The position numbers and the translations under genes were made by a program. Shown here piece by piece: positions 7,636 to 16,158 of a stretch of DNA of 64,000 nt. Every line of letters starts with the position of its first letter. The stretch's first letter is position 1. The stretch covers positions 84,183 to 148,182 of the forward strand of contig CAZZJS010000006.1 of NCBI GenBank assembly GCA_964654855.1, read 5' to 3'. The DNA is from JALZUV01 sp964654855 (GTDB lineage Bacteria; Pseudomonadota; Alphaproteobacteria; Rickettsiales; JALZUV01). The notes beneath the pieces are model-generated. The model was not told the origin of the DNA. It saw only the letters and a program-made list of their open reading frames with translations, and ran no database searches.

Positions 7636-8517
7636 CTATGCTGCCTGTGTGTTAGTGCTATAGCGATTAAGCATGGTTTGCATACGTTCGCGCATATCAT
7701 CACGCTCTAGTGCATAGGCAATATTGGCCTCTAGGAAGCCGACTTTACTACCGCAGTCGTAACGTGTGCCTTCAAAGCGGTAGCCATGAAACGGGATATC
7801 CGGAATTAACGACGCCATGGCATCAGTCAGTTGAATTTCTCCGCCAGAGCCAATTTCGTGATTGCCGAGTTTATCAAAGATTTTTGGATCTAGAATGTAG
7901 CGGCCAATAATGGAGAGGGTAGAGGGTGCATCTTCTGGTTTTGGTTTCTCTATCAAACCACGCGCTTTTACCAAGCGGCCATTTTCTTCCGCAATATCAA
8001 GGATACCGTAATTCGCCGTCTTTTCTTTCGGTACATCCATGACTGCAGTCATGTTTCCGCCTTCATACACATCGATCATCTGTTTAAGGCAAGGGGTATC
8101 GGCTTGCACCATATCATCGGCGAGGATCACGGCGAAAGGTTCGTCTTTAACAAGGTGGCGCGCGCACCAAACAGCATGACCAAGGCCAAGCGGTTCTTGC
8201 TGGCGCGTAAAGAAGATATTACCCGGGTTGGGTAACCAATTACGTGTTAGGCCAAGCTCGGCTGCTTTGCCTTTTGATTCTAACAGGGTTTCAAGTTCGT
8301 AAGAATGATCGAAATGGTTATCAATCGCGTTTTTATTACGGCCTGTAACGAAAATGAATTGTTCAATGCCTGCCGCTTTTGCTTCTTCATAAGCATAATG
8401 TACGATAGGCTTATCTACCACAGGAAGCATCTCTTTGGGCATAGATTTAGTGGCGGGTAAGAAGCGAGTTCCCATGCCTCCTACGGGGAATACAGCGGTG
8501 CGTACTTTTTGTGTCAT
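7636..8517 (-). CDS. galU: UTP--glucose-1-phosphate uridylyltransferase
   Basis: A 293-residue nucleotidyltransferase making UDP-glucose from UTP and glucose-1-phosphate. The N-terminal nucleotide-binding motif is VFPVGGMGTRFLPATKSMPKEMLP; further on come FVTGRNKNAIDNHFD, VILADDMV (metal-binding Asp) and LIEKPKPEDAPS. I start it at the ATG ending at 8517 because the motif begins 7 residues later; an upstream in-frame start adds an 11-residue extension without support. TATAGT lies 9 nt before this ATG on the minus strand and could be its -10 box. It forms an operon with ugd. Confidence 0.95.
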   Translation of the reverse strand: MTQKVRTAVFPVGGMGTRFLPATKSMPKEMLPVVDKPIVHYAYEEAKAAGIEQFIFVTGRNKNAIDNHFDHSYELETLLESKGKAAELGLTRNWLPNPGNIFFTRQQEPLGLGHAVWCARHLVKDEPFAVILADDMVQADTPCLKQMIDVYEGGNMTAVMDVPKEKTANYGILDIAEENGRLVKARGLIEKPKPEDAPSTLSIIGRYILDPKIFDKLGNHEIGSGGEIQLTDAMASLIPDIPFHGYRFEGTRYDCGSKVGFLEANIAYALERDDMRERMQTMLNRYSTNTQAA

Positions 8518-8584
8518 AACGCAAGAACTATACTCATCCCAAATAGGCAATGCTAGCGATAATGCGTTTTTGCTGCAAAATCGC

Positions 8585-8612
8585 TTGACTTGGTGGCCTT
8601 CATGCGTAGATT
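8585..8612 (+). promoter_or_regulatory. Candidate sigma70 promoter of rpmG
   Basis: TTGACT (8585-8590), a 16-nt spacer and TAGATT (8607-8612), followed by a short leader with AGGA before the rpmG ATG at 8647. The -10 box matches at 4 of 6 positions, so this is moderate support. Confidence 0.35.
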
Positions 8613-8646
8613 TCGCCTCTAAATTTATCCCTTATAGGACTGTAAA

Positions 8647-8817
8647 ATGGCTAAAAAGAATATTGTTCTGATCAAACTAGAAAGTACCGCTGACACGGGC
8701 TATTACTATGTGAAGAAGAAAAACCCTAAGAATCACACTGAGAAATTCAGCTTCCGTAAATACGATCCAATCGTGCGTAAGCATGTGATTTTTAAAGAAA
8801 CTAAGCTGAAGTCATAG
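8647..8817 (+). CDS. rpmG: 50S ribosomal protein L33
   Basis: A 56-residue basic protein of the large ribosomal subunit (MAKKNIVLIKLESTADTGYY, later KNPKNHTEKFSFRKYDP). The two CxxC pairs seen in zinc-binding L33 are absent, so it is the zinc-free form. An AGGA ribosome site sits upstream of the ATG. It is followed 6 bp later by yajC, so it may drive the yajC-secD-Mth938 series. Confidence 0.95.
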   Translation: MAKKNIVLIKLESTADTGYYYVKKKNPKNHTEKFSFRKYDPIVRKHVIFKETKLKS

Positions 8818-8823
8818 CACTCA

Positions 8824-9168
8824 ATGCTTGATTTCATTTCTTCAGCTCAGGCTCAAGAGGCGGCTAGCGCTGCAGCAAGTGAGCCATCTGTTTTAAGTGG
8901 TATTTTACCGCTCGTTTTAATGCTGGCAGTGTTCTATTTTCTGTTGATTCGTCCACAGCAAAAGAAACTTAGCGAGCATAAAAAGACAGTCGCAGCCCTT
9001 CGTAGAGGTGATAAAATCGTCACTTCGGGTGGTGTTTATGGCACGATTGCGAAAGTGGATGAAGAGTCTGTTCAGGTCGAGATTGCGAAAGATACGAAAA
9101 TCAAACTCGATAAAAACAGTGTGGCCGTGGTGCTGACGCGCTCTGAGCCTGCTGATTCTAAGAAATAA
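8824..9168 (+). CDS. yajC: Preprotein translocase subunit YajC
   Basis: A 114-residue inner-membrane protein with a short Ala-rich periplasmic start (QAQEAASAAASEPS), one membrane helix (ILPLVLMLAVFYFLLIRPQQKK) and a cytoplasmic beta domain with GDKIVTSGGVYGTIAKV, the YajC hallmark. YajC associates with SecDF and enhances Sec-dependent export. Its stop overlaps the secD ATG by one base (TAATG), so the two are coupled. Confidence 0.96.
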   Translation: MLDFISSAQAQEAASAAASEPSVLSGILPLVLMLAVFYFLLIRPQQKKLSEHKKTVAALRRGDKIVTSGGVYGTIAKVDEESVQVEIAKDTKIKLDKNSVAVVLTRSEPADSKK

Positions 9169-10727
9169 TGCTGGATTTCCCAGGATGGAAAATAGGACTG
9201 GTCTTAGTGACTTGTCTGTATTTCCTATTTTTAGCCCTTCCTAATTTTACTAATATTGATGAAGAAAGCTTTCTGCCCTCACGCACTGTAAATCTTGGTT
9301 TGGATTTGCGCGGCGGTTCACACCTATTGCTACAGATAGATACTGACCATTATATGCGTGAACAGCGTGAGAATTTGGTCGATGATGTGCGCCGTGCGTT
9401 GCGTAAAGAAAAACTCTCTTACAATGGCCTTCGTTTGAAATCAGGCGTGGTGCATGTGACGAGTGCCGCTGATTCAGGTGATATCCGTTCTGCTATACGC
9501 GCTATTGATACGCGTTTGGAGGTTAGCTCTGGCGATGAAGATAACAGCTTTGAAGTGCAGTTTAGCGATGCTGCCTTGAGCGCAATTAAACAAGAGCTGC
9601 TTGAGCAATCTATCCAAATTGTAACCCGCCGTGTCGATGAAACGGGAACACGTGAACCTGTTATTCAGCGTCAAGGTGATGACCGTATTTTGCTACAAGT
9701 CCCAGGCTTGGATAACCCTGAAGAGCTGAAGCGTATTTTAGGTAAAACGGCAAAAATGACCTTCCACATGGTGAATATGGAAGCGGATGCATTGTCAGGT
9801 AACGTACCGCCCGGTACACGCCTCATGCCATCGGATGATCCGACAGAAGTTTACAGTGATGGAACTCCACGTCGCTATGCGATTAAAACACGTGTGATGC
9901 TCAGCGGTGATTTGCTGACGGGTGCAAGTGCTACTTATGATCAAGGACAGCCAGTTGTATCTTTTAAATTCAATAATAAGGGTGCACGTAAATTTGGTAA
10001 GATCACACAAGAAAATGTGAATAAGCTTTTTGCGATTGTGCTTGATGGTAAAGTGATTACGGCGCCGCGTATTAATAGTCCGATTTTAGCAGGTAGCGGT
10101 ATTATTACAGGTAACTTTACGGTTGAATCGGCTAACGAGCTTGCTCTGCTACTACGTGCAGGTGCATTGCCCGCACCATTGCAAGTGATTGAGGAGCGCA
10201 GCGTTGGCCCAAGCCTTGGGGCGGATTCGATTGCAGCAGGTAAGAAAGCGGCGATGCTAGCGATGATTCTTATATTGGTGGTGATGCCGATTATGTATGG
10301 CCGTTTTGGGCTCTTTGCTTCTGTCTCACTATTGATGAATATGATTCTTATCTTAGGTGGTTTATCACTCTTGCAAGCAACACTCACTTTGCCGGGTATT
10401 GCGGGTATCGTTCTCACTTTCGGTATGGCAGTTGATGCGAATGTTCTTATCTTTGAACGTATTCGTGAGGAACTAGCTGTAGGAAAAACGACACGAGCTG
10501 CCGTTGAGCATGGTTTCCAAAGCGCCTTTAGCACGATTATGGATGCGAATGTAACGACGCTAATCGCAGCGATTTTGTTGTTCTACTTCGGTAGTGGAAC
10601 TGTTAAAGGTTTTGCGGTGACGCTCTCTATCGGGATTGTTTCATCCATGTTCTCAGCCATTTTGCTTACGCGTATGATGGTTTATATTTGGATGAATAAA
10701 GTGCGTCCGAAAACTATTCGTATTTAA
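9168..10727 (+). CDS. secD: Protein translocase subunit SecD
   Basis: A 519-residue RND-type export factor that uses the proton gradient to pull proteins through SecYEG. It has an N-terminal membrane helix, the LGLDLRGGSHLLLQ motif opening the large periplasmic P1 domain, and six helices near the C-terminus with VLTFGMAVDANVLIFERIREEL, the conserved transmembrane Asp. The length is complete for a separate SecD. Bacteria normally have secF immediately after, or a fused SecDF. Here the next gene, starting at the very next base, is an Mth938-like protein and no secF is present. Confidence 0.96.
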   Translation: MLDFPGWKIGLVLVTCLYFLFLALPNFTNIDEESFLPSRTVNLGLDLRGGSHLLLQIDTDHYMREQRENLVDDVRRALRKEKLSYNGLRLKSGVVHVTSAADSGDIRSAIRAIDTRLEVSSGDEDNSFEVQFSDAALSAIKQELLEQSIQIVTRRVDETGTREPVIQRQGDDRILLQVPGLDNPEELKRILGKTAKMTFHMVNMEADALSGNVPPGTRLMPSDDPTEVYSDGTPRRYAIKTRVMLSGDLLTGASATYDQGQPVVSFKFNNKGARKFGKITQENVNKLFAIVLDGKVITAPRINSPILAGSGIITGNFTVESANELALLLRAGALPAPLQVIEERSVGPSLGADSIAAGKKAAMLAMILILVVMPIMYGRFGLFASVSLLMNMILILGGLSLLQATLTLPGIAGIVLTFGMAVDANVLIFERIREELAVGKTTRAAVEHGFQSAFSTIMDANVTTLIAAILLFYFGSGTVKGFAVTLSIGIVSSMFSAILLTRMMVYIWMNKVRPKTIRI

Positions 10728-11099
10728 ATGGATATCACACCAAAGCTTGCCGAAGATGCTCAGCATATTACCGGTTATGGCGCTGGAGTGATTAAGGTGA
10801 ATCAGGATAACTTTGATGCCCCTATTCTCATTTCTCCTAATAAAGTAGAGCCTTGGCAAAAGTCAGGCTTAGACGAAGCTGCGATTGATGCACTTATCGG
10901 GCAATTAGATGCGAGTCTTGAAATCGTACTTATTGGCTCTGGTGAGCAAGGAGAGTTCTTACCTCCTGTATTACGTAATAAAATTCGTGAAGCCACAGGC
11001 GCAGGTGTTGAGGTGATGGATACTGGTGCAGCCTGTAGGACTTATAACGTGTTGCTGGCCGAAGGCCGTACGGTGGTCGCGGCGATTATACCGGTTTAG
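10728..11099 (+). CDS. Mth938-like domain protein (NDUFAF3-related)
   Basis: A 123-residue cytoplasmic protein of the Mth938/DUF498 family, whose mitochondrial relative NDUFAF3 assists complex I assembly. Family landmarks are ITGYGAGVIKVN near the N-terminus, PILISPNKVEPW, IVLIGSGEQGEFLPP and GVEVMDTGAACRTYNVLLAEGR. It starts on the base after the secD stop, so it is co-translated with secD. In Alphaproteobacteria this gene commonly follows secF. The stop overlaps the convergent hemY stop by 4 nt. Confidence 0.88.
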   Translation: MDITPKLAEDAQHITGYGAGVIKVNQDNFDAPILISPNKVEPWQKSGLDEAAIDALIGQLDASLEIVLIGSGEQGEFLPPVLRNKIREATGAGVEVMDTGAACRTYNVLLAEGRTVVAAIIPV

Positions 11100-12391
11100 C
11101 CGGCCATGAAGCCTTCAGGGCGCCAATAGATATTGGCGAAATCATAACATTCTTTACAATGCGCGCGCCAATCTTCGGGCTGTGCACCACAATGAGTACA
11201 TTGCCAACTTGCATCTGGGGTCGCAGTGATAGCTTTGTCAAGCCACCGGCGTTCCTCTGTTTCGTCACTATAGCCCTTCTTATAAAGCTGTGCCATTAAA
11301 CGACAAAGTGTCACCGTCTCTTGCTTGCTCATCCCAATCTTTAGGTGGTTTTTGGCATTATCCCACTCTTCGGCCTGCATAGCCGCCTCGGCGAGTAAGG
11401 TTTGTGTTTCCAGCGCTTGTGAGTTCTGCTTGGCGAGTTCTTTCGCTTTCTTTGCTTGCTTTTCAGGTGTCATATCTTTGAAAAGTTCTGCATGTGCCTT
11501 AGCCACCTCTGGGTGAGGTGTGTGTTTCCAGCTATTGCGTAGAATCTTTGCGGCTTGTGCTGGCTTTCCGATCTGACGCAGCAACTCCGCATATTGAATA
11601 GCTGCTGGTTGTAAAGATGGATCGGCCGAAGTTGCCTTTTTCAGCATCTCCATTGCGCTTTGTCGGTTTTTCTCTTCTAGCATGGTCGTGGCTTGCTGCA
11701 TGGCGATGGTTGCGTTGGCACGTTTATATTCATCGGCGTTTAGGTGCTTTTGCGCATAAGCTTGCTTTACGAGCTTGAGCGCTTCCTGCCAGCGACGGTG
11801 ATAAGAGAAAATATCAATGGCCAGTTTCTGCGAAGTTACATTGTTTGGTGCTTCTTTCAGTAAGTCATCTGTATAGGTGAGGGCGAGATCCATATCGCCT
11901 TGCTTGCGAGCTTGCTCTGCCAATCCGCGTAAGGCCAGTGCTTTTGTGGGCGCAAAATGCTGAAGTTGGGTGAATTGTTGATGTGCTAATTTACTGTCTT
12001 TTTGTCGTCCTGCTAGCTGCAACTGCATAAGGCGTGGTAGCGGCGAATCAGGTAAGAAATGACGTGCTTTGTCTAAATGTTTTTGCGAGCTTTTTGTATC
12101 ATTCTCACTAGCGGCTATCATGGCCTGAGTAATGTGATCTAACCCTTTGCCACTCATGAGTCGTTTACGCTCTTTACGTAACTCGCTTGGGATATGAAAT
12201 AGTGCATTTAGCCAATGCATGATGAGCCAAATAAGGGATGCTGATAAAAGCAGAGCGACTAGGAGAAAGGCAACAGAGCCTTCAATTTGCCAACCTAACC
12301 AATTGAGGCTGAATTGCCCAGCATGATCAGCCATCCAACTTGCCCCAAGGGCAATTGCGATAATACTTAAAAGAAGGATAATTTTACGCAT
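11096..12391 (-). CDS. HemY-like TPR membrane protein with C-terminal zinc ribbon
   Basis: A 431-residue protein with two N-terminal membrane helices (about residues 3-20 and 40-62), a HemY N-terminal domain and a TPR solenoid to about residue 395. The end is a rubredoxin-like ribbon WQCTHCGAQPEDWRAHCKEC with two CxxC pairs. Proteins of this type lie beside hemC/hemD in proteobacteria and have been linked to haem metabolism. The ribbon resembles that of LapB, which coordinates lipopolysaccharide synthesis, so the biochemical role is open. It is the last gene of hemC-hemD-mitofilin-hemY on the minus strand. Confidence 0.85.
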   Translation of the reverse strand: MRKIILLLSIIAIALGASWMADHAGQFSLNWLGWQIEGSVAFLLVALLLSASLIWLIMHWLNALFHIPSELRKERKRLMSGKGLDHITQAMIAASENDTKSSQKHLDKARHFLPDSPLPRLMQLQLAGRQKDSKLAHQQFTQLQHFAPTKALALRGLAEQARKQGDMDLALTYTDDLLKEAPNNVTSQKLAIDIFSYHRRWQEALKLVKQAYAQKHLNADEYKRANATIAMQQATTMLEEKNRQSAMEMLKKATSADPSLQPAAIQYAELLRQIGKPAQAAKILRNSWKHTPHPEVAKAHAELFKDMTPEKQAKKAKELAKQNSQALETQTLLAEAAMQAEEWDNAKNHLKIGMSKQETVTLCRLMAQLYKKGYSDETEERRWLDKAITATPDASWQCTHCGAQPEDWRAHCKECYDFANIYWRPEGFMAG

Positions 12392-12397
12392 AGAGTT

Positions 12398-13456
12398 TTA
12401 CGAAATTGCTTCAAGTGAGTTGGCTAATTGTAGTTGAATAGCGTCTAACCATTCAGGAAGCTGATAATAGTGACGAGCCAGCGGCAACCATGTTTTGAAT
12501 GCATCGCTATCCACTTTCAATAGTTCGCTATAGGCGGTTTGAATGTCGCCTTTGCTTAATGCGGCTTCTGCAGCGCTAATGGCTGTATCTTCTTCATCGC
12601 CTGTGCCATCAGTGCGGCGTACGCGCACAAAGGAACTAAGGTTTTGCTGCACCTTACCCATAAAAGAGCCATCTTCAGGAGCAGTACCTGCTTGCATATG
12701 TTTGCTTAAAGCGAGCTTAAACTCTGTTTGCAGTTTGTTCAGGCTAATACGCCCTGTTGGTGCGATTTGTTCTAGCTTGCTAATGGCATTCTCAATTGAA
12801 CTGCTATCATCCAAAAGTGCGATGACTCGCTGGAGTGGAACCTGAAACGGTTGTCCTGCTAATGCTTTGGATTGTAAGTTTTGGAAAGCAACAAGGCCAC
12901 GAATATCCACAGCTGCTGCTGGAACATCCGGTTTATTAGCCAGCGCTGTTGTGAGAGATTGAGTTTCTTGTAATTTAGCCTCCAGTGCGCTGATACGTGC
13001 AAGCGATTCAGCCAGTTTCGTTTCTGTAGAGGTCAGCTGTGTCTGTAATTCGCTATTATCGGTCGAAACGATTGTCTGCGGTGCGGTGTTTTTCAGCGTC
13101 ATGATTTGTGCCGCTAGTTCAGTTTGTGTTACCTTGATCGCCTCGAGTTCTACTGAAGAAGCAAGTTCGAGAGAAGGTGTTTCTGCCATAGCAGGGATGG
13201 GAACAAAACCCGGTGGAGGGGTAATGGCCACAGTTTCCACTGCTGGAATTACAAGGTATTGCTGCACATAAGGGAGAACCTTATCACGAAATGCGAAGGT
13301 GCCACTTAATACGGCTGCCAAGGTTAATAAACTTAGAAATACAACACCAAAGGGTGAAACACCCGTATTGGTTTGTGTGGACGGTTTAGAGGAGGTTTCC
13401 TCGACCACTTTTTTGCTCTTTTCTTTTGCGGGGGAGATTTTTTTTGTATCGCTCAT
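12398..13456 (-). CDS. Mitofilin/Mic60-like inner-membrane protein
   Basis: A 352-residue protein with a Lys/Ser/Thr-rich cytoplasmic N-terminus, one membrane helix (about residues 34-55), a Pro-rich stretch, a predicted coiled coil at about 105-185 and a C-terminal helical domain (LQNLQSKALAGQPFQVPLQR, and later AALSKGDIQTAYSELL) matching the mitofilin signature. Alphaproteobacterial Mic60 shapes intracytoplasmic membranes and interacts with outer-membrane assembly; mitochondrial Mic60 organises cristae. The position between hemD and hemY is typical of Alphaproteobacteria and supports the taxonomic call. Confidence 0.85.
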   Translation of the reverse strand: MSDTKKISPAKEKSKKVVEETSSKPSTQTNTGVSPFGVVFLSLLTLAAVLSGTFAFRDKVLPYVQQYLVIPAVETVAITPPPGFVPIPAMAETPSLELASSVELEAIKVTQTELAAQIMTLKNTAPQTIVSTDNSELQTQLTSTETKLAESLARISALEAKLQETQSLTTALANKPDVPAAAVDIRGLVAFQNLQSKALAGQPFQVPLQRVIALLDDSSSIENAISKLEQIAPTGRISLNKLQTEFKLALSKHMQAGTAPEDGSFMGKVQQNLSSFVRVRRTDGTGDEEDTAISAAEAALSKGDIQTAYSELLKVDSDAFKTWLPLARHYYQLPEWLDAIQLQLANSLEAIS

Positions 13457-13477
13457 AAGCCATAGTTATAAGCGTTA

Positions 13478-14080
13478 TTATTTGCCTGACCAGTCTTTTA
13501 TCTTATCTAGTAACTCACCAACCGTTGGACGTCTTGCGATGATCACTTGTGTCTGCATTTTTTGCGGTAATGCATCTGCAATGCGTTGACTTAGGCAGAA
13601 AATAGGGGTGCTTGTGCTAGAGAGTTTTGCTGCAATCCGTGCAGATAGTAAGATCACTCCATCATGCTCAGGCAAAATAGTGTCTGCAGGGACATGATTT
13701 GCCGCATAACAAATATAAGAGGGAAGGTTGAGCTCTTGCGCTACATCGCGCCCGCGTAAATAAAGGGTGTTGCTCGGTAATTTATCTTTGAGATAATCAA
13801 TATTCATCGCAACTAGCTCTATATGGTGCCCTTTAGCGAGTGCTAGGTTGGCCGTTTGTTGACCTACAACATAAAGCGGAGTGCCTAAATGTTGTTCTGC
13901 GGCTTTTAGCGCATGGCGGCTTGTGATTAAAATAGCAGAAGGCGGTTCAGCGCCTGAGATATAATCGAAGTAAGTCACCTCTAGCAAAGGCATGACAAGT
14001 GCTTTATGCCCAAGCTCTTCAATTTGAGGGGCGAGAGCTTCTGATATTTCACGTGTAGAGGTTAGGAGTAACGTTGCCAT
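13478..14080 (-). CDS. hemD: Uroporphyrinogen-III synthase
   Basis: A 200-residue protein predicted to close hydroxymethylbilane to uroporphyrinogen III in haem synthesis. HemD sequences are poorly conserved. Support comes from LLLTSTREISEALAPQIEELG at the start, the AILITSRHALKAAEQHL strand-helix unit, the mid-protein VVGQQTANLA and the overlap with hemC. It is shorter than the usual ~240 residues, lacking part of the second lobe. The first bases overlap the hemC end by 19 nt. Confidence 0.8.
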   Translation of the reverse strand: MATLLLTSTREISEALAPQIEELGHKALVMPLLEVTYFDYISGAEPPSAILITSRHALKAAEQHLGTPLYVVGQQTANLALAKGHHIELVAMNIDYLKDKLPSNTLYLRGRDVAQELNLPSYICYAANHVPADTILPEHDGVILLSARIAAKLSSTSTPIFCLSQRIADALPQKMQTQVIIARRPTVGELLDKIKDWSGK

Positions 14081-14961
14081 AGTTCCTCCGCTTTAGGGCG
14101 TAATGTTTGACCGCATGCTTCACCTAATGCTTCTGCGTCAGCGATGCGGCCTATCTCTGTGGCTTCGTGATGCGTTCTCCCATCCGCAGATAATATCTGC
14201 GCGGTGATAGATAACTCATCATTTGATAGCACGGCATGCGCAGCGAGTGGTGTATGGCAATCTCCTTCAACGGCGCGTAATACAGCGCGTTCGGCTTGTG
14301 CTTGCTGCCAGCTTGGTTGATGATTGATTTTCTCAATCCATTCACGCGTGATGGTATCATCCTCTCGGCATTGTAGGGTGATGATGCCTTGTCCAATAGC
14401 GGGAAGGGTGTCTAGCAATAATGAATGTTTAGGAGATATGCCTAATCGTTCTAATCCTGCAGCAGCGAGAATAGTGGCATCGACTTCTCCACTTTCTACC
14501 TTCTTTAACCGTGTAGGGACATTCCCGCGAAATGGTATAATTTTTAGATCAGGGCGTTTGATGAGTAACTGTGCCGCACGGCGAGGTGAGCTGGTGCCGA
14601 TGGTTGCGCCTTCTTGCAAATCATCGAGCGAAGAGAGGGGGGGATGGCTTACCAATAAGTCAGCTGGATTAGCACGTGGTAGAACACCGGCTAGCATCAA
14701 GCCTTCAGGCATTGTCACGGGCATATCCTTAAGCGAATGCATCGCAATTTGTGCTTCGCCTTTAAGCAGAGCTTGCTCAATCTCTTTGGTGAAAAGACCC
14801 TTGCCGCCAATCGCGAGTAACTCTTGGTTCTTTTCTGCATCGCCAGTGGTGAGAAGGGGGAGCAGTTCAACCTGCTCGGCACCTGCGTGTAAAAGCGCCT
14901 TCTTAATCATCTCTGATTGGATTAGCGCGAGTTTGCTTTTACGAGTGGCAATAGTGAGCAT
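14062..14961 (-). CDS. hemC: Porphobilinogen deaminase (hydroxymethylbilane synthase)
   Basis: A 299-residue enzyme that links four porphobilinogen molecules into hydroxymethylbilane. It has the start LTIATRKSKLALIQSEMI, GGKGLFTKEIEQALL, AMHSLKDMP, IGTSSPRRAAQL and PFRGNVPTRLKKV, all substrate or cofactor-binding segments. EGDCHTPLAAHAV holds the Cys that carries the dipyrromethane cofactor. It leads the minus-strand hem cluster and is divergent from tsaD, with 40 bp between the starts. Confidence 0.96.
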   Translation of the reverse strand: MLTIATRKSKLALIQSEMIKKALLHAGAEQVELLPLLTTGDAEKNQELLAIGGKGLFTKEIEQALLKGEAQIAMHSLKDMPVTMPEGLMLAGVLPRANPADLLVSHPPLSSLDDLQEGATIGTSSPRRAAQLLIKRPDLKIIPFRGNVPTRLKKVESGEVDATILAAAGLERLGISPKHSLLLDTLPAIGQGIITLQCREDDTITREWIEKINHQPSWQQAQAERAVLRAVEGDCHTPLAAHAVLSNDELSITAQILSADGRTHHEATEIGRIADAEALGEACGQTLRPKAEELWQRYS

Positions 14962-15001
14962 GATGATTGTCTAGGCGCTTGTAATGCGATAAGCAAGAGC
15001 C

Positions 15002-16009
15002 ATGAAGATTCTAGGCATAGAAAGTAGCTGTGACGATACAGCCGCGGCAGTGATAACGAGCGATAAAGAGATTCTTTCTAACGTCGTCTGGTCGCAGCTA
15101 AAAGAACATGCAGATTTTGGCGGCGTGGTGCCGGAGATTGCTGCCCGTAGCCATGTTGCGGTGATGGATGAGGTGGTTGAGGTGGCGCTTAAAGAAGCAT
15201 CTACTAGTTTAGATGAGGTTGATCTTATCGCTGTCACAGGCGGCCCTGGTTTGATTGGCGGTGTAATGGTGGGTGCGATGACAGCGAAGGCGTTTGCGCT
15301 AGCAACAGGAAAGCCGCTTGTATCAGTTAATCACCTTGCAGGACATGCATTAACGGTGCGTCTAACTGAAGAGGTGGAGTATCCGTACTTGTTATTGCTT
15401 ATTTCTGGTGGCCACTGCCAGTGGCTGGCGGTGGAAGGTGTCGATAAGTTCCGCCTTCTTGGAGCGACGTTAGATGATGCGTTGGGGGAGGCCTTCGATA
15501 AAACGGCAAAGATGTTGGGGCTAGGTTATCCTGGTGGGCCAGCGGTGGAGAAGTTGGCGGTTCTAGGTGATGCGCATCGTTTCGATTTACCCGTTCCATT
15601 GAAAGGACAGCCAAATTGCAATTTTTCTTTCTCTGGATTGAAGACGGCTATACGTGAAACGATTATGAAGAATCAGCCTTTCGGCGAACAAGATAAAGCA
15701 GATATTTGCGCTTCCTTCCAGCGTGTGGCGAGCGAATCTATTGCAGATCGCCTTAAGCGCGCAATTGAACTCTATAATGATGCGCNNNNNNNNNNGGCGG
15801 GGGGGGTGGCGGCCAATAAAATGTTGCGATCCAGCATTGCAAGCGTGGCGGTTGAGTATGGCTACAGTCTTCATGTGCCTCCTATAAAACTCTGTACCGA
15901 TAATGCTGCGATGATCGCGTGGGCAGGGTATGAGCAGTATTGTGTTAATGGTGCCACAGCACTTGATTTTGAACCCCGTGCGCGATGGCGATTGGCTAAA
16001 AAAACTTAA
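15002..16009 (+). CDS. tsaD: tRNA N6-adenosine threonylcarbamoyltransferase TsaD (interrupted by assembly gap)
   Basis: A ~335-residue protein that transfers threonylcarbamoyl to A37 of ANN-decoding tRNAs. It begins MKILGIESSCDDTAAAV, then VVPEIAARSHVAVM, VTGGPGLIGGVMVG and the metal-binding HLAGHALTVR, with LISGGHCQW for nucleotide binding. The 10 unknown bases fall just before AGGVAANKMLR, a highly conserved segment; the frame is kept if the gap truly is 10 bases. The C-terminus LCTDNAAMIAWAGYE is intact. The gene is divergent from hemC, as is common in Proteobacteria. Confidence 0.93.
   Translation: MKILGIESSCDDTAAAVITSDKEILSNVVWSQLKEHADFGGVVPEIAARSHVAVMDEVVEVALKEASTSLDEVDLIAVTGGPGLIGGVMVGAMTAKAFALATGKPLVSVNHLAGHALTVRLTEEVEYPYLLLLISGGHCQWLAVEGVDKFRLLGATLDDALGEAFDKTAKMLGLGYPGGPAVEKLAVLGDAHRFDLPVPLKGQPNCNFSFSGLKTAIRETIMKNQPFGEQDKADICASFQRVASESIADRLKRAIELYNDAXXXXAGGVAANKMLRSSIASVAVEYGYSLHVPPIKLCTDNAAMIAWAGYEQYCVNGATALDFEPRARWRLAKKT
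15786..15795. other. Assembly gap of 10 Ns inside tsaD
   Basis: Ten consecutive n characters interrupt tsaD just before the AGGVAAN motif. The size keeps the reading frame, which suggests 3-4 real codons are missing, but a run of exactly 10 Ns may be an arbitrary placeholder. Confidence 0.99.
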
Positions 16010-16094
16010 CAATATGTTAAAGGTTTGTTAGTTAATTAATCTAATTTTAACGAATATAATTTATCAAGCATTTGATATAAATTGTTTATTTTTG

Positions 16095-16123
16095 TTGTTG
16101 TAACACGATTGTCATGTTATAAT
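16095..16123 (+). promoter_or_regulatory. Sigma70-type promoter of unknown gene at 16159
   Basis: TTGTTG (16095-16100), a 17-nt spacer and a perfect TATAAT (16118-16123). A leader of about 30 nt with a GGAGG ribosome site leads to the ATG at 16159. The whole intergenic stretch 16010-16158 is very AT-rich. Confidence 0.65.
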
Positions 16124-16158
16124 GCCTTAGTAAATGAGATAACTGTGGAGGAAAAATC

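Noticed and set aside
9941..10534. A 197-codon minus-strand open frame inside secD
   Set aside because: SecD motifs cover this stretch on the plus strand; the antisense frame is low-complexity Ser/Ile/Ala.
14324..14974. A 216-codon open frame on the plus strand antisense to hemC
   Set aside because: hemC on the minus strand shows complete family motifs throughout; the antisense frame has no recognisable protein features.
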